NCBI GenBank assembly: GCA_032358165.1
Contig: JAALGY010000039.1
Location: 1,302,001-1,366,000 of the forward strand
From: Diplosphaera chodatii
Lineage: Eukaryota; Chlorophyta; Trebouxiophyceae; Prasiolales; Stichococcaceae
Length of the DNA stretch: 64,000 nt
Reading direction: 5' to 3'
Shown: positions 59,151 through 64,000 of the stretch, piece by piece
Layout: each line of letters begins with the position of its first letter
Numbering within the stretch: position 1 is the stretch's first letter
The notes under the pieces: model-generated
What the model saw: the letters and a program-made list of their open reading frames with translations, nothing else
Databases searched by the model: none
Told to the model about the DNA's origin: nothing
Program-made: the position numbers and the translations under genes

Positions 59151-59386
59151 TGCCAGCGCTTCATAGGGCAGCAACAGGCTTTGGCGCAGGGTCGGCTTTT
59201 GTGTGTGGAACGTTGCACAATGCCTGATCGAATGTCAAGGGTACCATCAGCAGGGTGTAGAAGCAGCAGGCTTCGATAGGGGGTGGTGATGGAACTGCAG
59301 CATTGCCACGGTGTGATGATTCACCAAGCATCCACCTGACATATTTGACTTGGCATGGGAAGTATCCGTCTGTTGGAAGAGGCCAC

Positions 59387-62300
59387 CTACTGTTGCAACT
59401 GCTCTGCACACAGTCGTCCGATGCGCTGATCCAGCAGCTGGATCAGCGCATCTTCTGCACCATATATGCCTGTCGCTATGAGTGCTGCCCTCTCACGAGC
59501 GAGCCGCCTCACCTCGGCAGCACCAGTGCTGTCTGCATCTCGTTTACCCACTGCTTGAGGCCTTGTTGGGGGCCCTGCTGTGCTGTCAAGGGGTGCATCC
59601 TCGGTCTGATGCTGCGCATGCTGTTGCAATGTCGCTAGGGCAGCTGCCTGTGGCGGCTGCGCAGCAGCGGATGCGGTTTTAGCCTTCACCAGGGCCCTGA
59701 TCAGGTCCACAACCTGCAGGTATAGGGTACAAGGGGCACTGGCGGGCAATAGCAGCAGCAGCTTCTGTGATGCTGCTGTACTGCAGGGGCAGGGAGACTG
59801 GTACCAAGACCACTGCAAGTTGCAGCGGAGGCAGTCATCAAAGTGCACTGGCCTAGCCCTGGTGGTATCACCCATTGTGCTCCGTCTCAACGGAAGGAAT
59901 ATAACGGACCTGCTGCCTGCTCTCCTGATGAGCTGCCACGGCATCGGCACCGCGCGACTCGGCAGCTCTCTGCGCTGTCCTTGCTGCTTCCAGCTGCCGT
60001 GCCAATTTCACTGCAGGCTTAGCCTCCTGGTCAGCCTGCACCTCCTGCAGTAAGCATACAGGTATCCTCTGTAGCATGATTCGTTTCCATTGTGCTGGCA
60101 GTGGCGATATGCGAGCCGACAGTTCCTGCTATGCAAGCAGCTGCTGCATTGCTGGCTGAAAAGCAGCAACAACCGTCTTGCCTTCAGTTGCGCCTCTGCT
60201 GCGACGGCGCGCGCCTCATGCTTTGCCGCCTCACGCTGGGCGTCTGCGGTGTGCTGCCGCTCCAGCCGCGCCTGCCGCTCAAACTTCAGCTGCGTGCGCG
60301 TTCATAACAGCTCAATGTCTGCCAGGCTTCGATCCGATCCAGCACCCTGATCGTCTGTCCGCCAACGAATGCTCGACACCACTTGTGCAGTGCCACCTGC
60401 TGCGACCTCCTGCAGCAACCCGGCGCCACTGCAGTACTGCCCGCAGGGTCCTCTCAACCCCTTGCATACCCTCGGAGGCAAGGGAATCAAATGCCGTGCT
60501 TGTATGCACCTGCATGTCTTCAGCAGTCTCCACGGCCTGGCGCACCCGCGCCGTGTGCTCCGCCTCCATTCCCCGCACCCGGGCGGCCAGGCCATCGCGC
60601 TCGGCTTTGACTGCGGCTTCGTGCTTCCTTGCACTCGTCAGCGCCTTGGGCACAGCAAAGGAAGGCTGCAGCTCACTGACTTCACACACAGTGCATGGTT
60701 CGACTCTGGACTTGTGCACGCCTGCCTCATTGGTGCATGACAGAAAGATGTGCCAGCCGAAGCGCACCAGCAGTCTGTTGGATACCCTATACTGCGATAC
60801 ATCACAGCCGCTGCACACCTTCCGGGCGTCTGCCTCCGCTGCGGCGGCAGCCGACAGCGTGACTTCAGCTGCGGCGGCCTGCTCCGCACCCCGCCGCCGC
60901 CATTCCGCTTCCAGCGCTTCCAGCCGCTTCCGCTCGGACTCCTGCAGGACAAGCTTGGGGTTTAACCGATAGCATCCGTAGTCCTGGGGTGTCCTGGTGT
61001 GCAGACCGCCTCCCGCACTCTGCTTCCAGTGCATCCATCCACGTTTCGCTCTGGAACCTGATATTGAAGACACAGTGACTTGACCCCGGATACAGCACAT
61101 GCGGCAACGCAATAATTGACATGAGGAACTGATTTCACTAAGGTTGCGGTAGCCAGATCTTGCTGTGTGGCAAGCAGGCCGCATTGCGGGTGGTCGGATA
61201 CATCACACATGGCTGGCCACCAGGTGTGTTGTGTCACAGCGCCTGCACTGCAGCTTGAGCCAATACAAGTAGACCATCTGCCTGCATTGTGCCTGTTCTC
61301 GCTTCCCACAGCACTATCGCCACACAGGACAGCGCTCACTACTTCTCTTCACCTGCAACTGAACCTCAAAGCGTTTCTCCCGTTCAGCACGCCACACGGC
61401 CAGCCGCCAGGCTGCCAGAAACTCTGCCCGGCGCGTCGCAGCAGTCCGCGCCTGCTTGTGCCTCCCCTTCTCCTGCTTCCGACTGCTGCGCCGCTGCTGC
61501 TGTGCTGCACACGCCCCGCTGGGCGCCCGCTGCTGCAGCTGCTGGACCGCGGGCCCTCCCAGCTGCAACGGCTGCAAACCGCCGGGTTGCACCTGATCAT
61601 GTGACGGCTGTGTAACACGCACTTGCAATGGCGGCTGATCCAGCATGGAAAACTCCGATGCAGGTGCGATGCCATCAGCTGGTGCCATGCAGCCATCGCA
61701 TCCATCCGGCAGGCAGCAGCTGCCGGGCTCTGCTTCCAATGCTGTCGGTCCACCGGCTGCATTTGCTGCATCCCACAGATGGCCGACAAGCGCGCTGCCG
61801 GCTGCTGAGCAATCGGACACCTCGCTCGCAGCATCAGTGTCACTGGCATCAATATGGCTGTCGCCGCTAGTCCTGCAAGTGCTGTCCACGGCACCCACAG
61901 CAGCCTGTTCTGCGCCCTGATGTGCTGCCGCCGCTGCAGGGGTTTCTGCGGCTGGCGGCTCTGCGGTGGATGACGGCATGGCCGCTGCAGCCGCTGCCGC
62001 TGCTACTGGATCAAAATCCTGCACAACCGCAGGTCCCAGGTCCTCCAGTCGCAGCTCCGCATGCAGCACCGCTGCAGGATCGTGCGCTGTCGCCCTGCTT
62101 GCGGCGGCGGCGGGAGTGAAGGGCGCTCTAATGGGCACCGCCCCCGCTGTCAACAGGCCACCCAGTGGCAGCGCCGCTGTGCCAAGCAGCTCAGCATCTG
62201 GCAACCTGTACAACACGGGCACATATGAATGCACTGTGCGATGAAGCCTCACTTGCGTTGGAAATGCCGCGTCGTCTGCAGCAACACCAGAGATGTGCAC

Positions 62301-62990
62301 CCACATCATCAACACAGAGCCCACCCTGCGGCACCGGAGGCTTGGTGGCGCCACAGCTGCACCAGCAGCGTCGCGGCAGCCGCCAGCGCCGCTGCCAGCG
62401 CCAGCGGCTTGGCGCAGACCTGGGCGTTCAACGTGTGAGGCATGGCGCTGCTGTGCTGACCTGCCGCACAGCTGGGTGCTGCACCTGCATGCGGTGTTAC
62501 GTTTGCTGATGGGGACCGGACGACAATGCCATCGTCCACCTTCGTTAATGAACATGTGCACTTCCACTGGAGGCCTGCACGTCAGTGGTTGAACTGCTGG
62601 AGTTTAGTAGGTACCTTGCAGCATTGGCCGCTCAATGCATGCGGACAGAAACCCATGCCTCATATCACAAATGCACCTCGTATGCTCGCAGGAGGAAGCA
62701 TGCGGAGGAAGAAGGTGCCATCTTGCGACTGTGGCTGCAAGACCAGCTGCTTCACGGCCACTCGGATCTGCAGGCAGCGCTCCTGTCCGCTCTGTGCTGA
62801 GGCAGTCGATAGTGCCATCATACACGGAGATGGGTTTGCACAGCACGGCGCGTCACAACAGCATGATGTTATATTGCTGCAAGTCCTCAGGAAGTGGACG
62901 ACTGCCAAGCGGCAAAAGCGTAATGCTGCACAGGCAAAACGCGCGCCACTGCTCCGAAAGCGTGTACTGGGGATCCGAAAGCGCAGCCAC
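59387..62990 (-). CDS. C2-domain and coiled-coil protein, CEP120/Uni2-like
   Basis: The N-terminal part reads as a beta-rich C2-like domain: VKQLVLQPQSQDGTFFLRML (about 62750-62695), NAQVCAKPLALAAALAAAAT then LLVQLWRHQ (about 62435-62340), LPDAELLGTAALPLGGLL and VLHAELRLEDLGPAVVQ (62205-62020). An Ala/Asp/Ser linker follows, then a coiled coil: FLAAWRLAVWRAEREKRFEV (61410-61350), a piece near 61060, SERKRLEALEAEWRRRGAEQ (60945-60830), AVKAERDGLAARVRGMEAEH (60620-60500), FERQARLERQHTADAQREAA (60290-60150), KLARQLEAARTAQRAAESRG (60050-59900), and the end RLARERAALIATGIYGAEDA then LIQLLDQRIGRL with stop TAG 59387. Single C2 folds, a long C-terminal coiled coil and an end of the form RERxxLxxTGxY...LDxxI fit CEP120 (Chlamydomonas Uni2), needed for centriole/basal-body assembly. 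Another coiled-coil centrosomal protein is possible. The start codon is not identified. Confidence 0.5.
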
Positions 62991-63836
62991 GCTCGGGACT
63001 GTTGCGACCTGCCGAGAAGTGCGCATTGTTGAAATGCCAATGTAACCCTACACAGGAGTTAAGCAACAGTCAATCACGCTAGCAAACGCGTGGCAAGTCT
63101 CAAGAGTTGCATCGTAAGATACTGCAAGCAGTTCGGCACACGCTGCTGACTGTAAACGAGCTGTTTAGCAGCGGAGAAGCTCAGGCAAAAGTTTCTCCCG
63201 CCCGCCCTCCCCTTTTCTGGTTCAAAGAGCATTTGCGTGCAGCAGCGCGATCGGTGGAACGTTCACCTGTTCGCGATCGTCGAGGTTGCACCTTTGCTCT
63301 CCGGGCTCTGTACTGCCTGTACGGAGATGTCGGGAATCAGTGAGGGGGGGTAAGGTGTAGGTTCCTAAATCAGGAGCCTCGCATCTTAACACGCCAATAT
63401 CTTAGGGCTAAACAGCTCAGCAGTTCAGCAAAAGACATTTCTGCATCAACTGTGACCGATCTGCTGATGCACGCAGTCTCATGCTTGCGTGCAATTCAGT
63501 CATGCTTACAAGGGCCGCAGCTTGGTCAGCGAGTGCAGCACGATCGCTAGCAAAAACACAGGGCGGATTGCGAAAGGTGACGCACCCACTGCATTTTCAG
63601 CAGCTTGCGTCACTACCCAAAGCACGACAGGCTGCATCACTGCATTTCCATGGCTGCATGCACACAAACTTATGGAGCTGTATACAACCAACGCAGCACA
63701 TGCTGGCCAGCCCTCCTGCTGCATGTGGCATGGGCGCATGCATGTATGATGCTGTGGGTCAGATGGCGACGTCATAAGTTCTGCACATGGACACTGTGCT
63801 CAGAGGCGTACATAAGCACAGGTGCGGGACAAACTC
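62991..63836. other. intergenic between divergent genes
   Basis: It lies between the CEP120-like gene (-) and the edge gene (+). A 78-codon frame at 63107-63343 lacks support. No RNA gene seen. Confidence 0.4.
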
Positions 63837-64000
63837 ATGTTGCATGTGCAGGGCACACACAGCGTTGCACATTGCACACAGCTCGCCACGACCAGCAGCG
63901 TCACGGGAGCACGTCCCAACACCACCGCCACTCGCCGGGCGACGCTCATCGGCATCAGTGGCGGAGCTCTTGGCGCCGCGCCTGCATCAGCAGCGGTTGC
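63837..64000 (+). CDS. N-terminus of a probable thylakoid-lumen-targeted protein (cut by window end)
   Basis: ATG 63837 opens 54 codons without stop to the edge: a Thr/Ser-rich, acid-free leader, then RRATLIGISGGALGAAPASA. Twin Arg followed by a hydrophobic run and an Ala-x-Ala end is the form of a bipartite chloroplast transit peptide for the twin-arginine route into the thylakoid lumen. The mature protein is outside the window, so function cannot be stated. The start could be in an upstream exon, since a gtgcag acceptor lies just after the ATG. Confidence 0.4.
   Translation, partial: MLHVQGTHSVAHCTQLATTSSVTGARPNTTATRRATLIGISGGALGAAPASAAV

Noticed and set aside
61314..62567. A single uninterrupted 417-codon frame on the minus strand taken as one whole gene.
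   Set aside because: It contains true exons of the CEP120-like gene, but parts of the frame outside splice borders read poorly and other exons in other frames continue the protein, so it is a chance run-through of introns.

Overview
The window looks like nuclear DNA of a green alga, probably a trebouxiophyte-type chlorophyte. It is GC-rich and its genes are broken into many short exons (5 to about 530 nt) by introns of roughly 70-300 nt. The gene content is plant-like: an AUX1/LAX auxin-influx-type carrier, a MEX1 chloroplast maltose exporter, a SYP1-type syntaxin, a plant-type LMBR1 protein and a peroxisomal dienoyl-CoA reductase ending in SKL. Short CCCTAAA telomere-like tracts fit the same group. 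All gene models were built by hand from splice consensus, reading phase and remembered family patterns. Spans run from first to last recognised coding base and include introns.

Layout: 1-1659 (+) 3' end of an AAAP amino-acid permease; 2179-6563 (-) bZIP factor 1; 7521-11594 (-) AUX/LAX carrier; 11946-12772 (+) weak hypothetical gene; 13537-15651 (-) MEX1-like transporter; about 16590-22477 (+) large unassigned Ala/Gln-rich gene; 23346-23952 broken coding remnant; 24391-29262 tandem array of tRNA-bounded repeat units carrying a TIR element; 29246-33320 (-) WD-repeat/U-box gene whose stop codon lies in the last repeat unit; 34319-35149 (-) small Ala-rich membrane protein; 35577-38640 (-) phosphatidylserine decarboxylase; 39236-43485 (-) syntaxin; 44000-48660 (-) bZIP factor 2, a paralogue of factor 1; 48862-56096 (-) LMBR1-domain protein; 56898-59150 (+) peroxisomal SDR; 59387-about 62990 (-) C2/coiled-coil CEP120-like protein; 63837-64000 (+) start of a probable thylakoid-targeted protein.

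There is no operon logic. Themes are membrane transport (AAAP, AUX/LAX, MEX1), membrane lipid and fusion (PSD, syntaxin, LMBR1) and two bZIP regulators with the same C-terminal architecture. The most unusual parts are the repeat array, where two units are almost identical for 1.83 kb and then abruptly diverge, and the duplicated leucine-zipper exon found in both bZIP genes. Three genes show an apparent one-base excess in C/G runs; sequencing or assembly error is a real possibility there.
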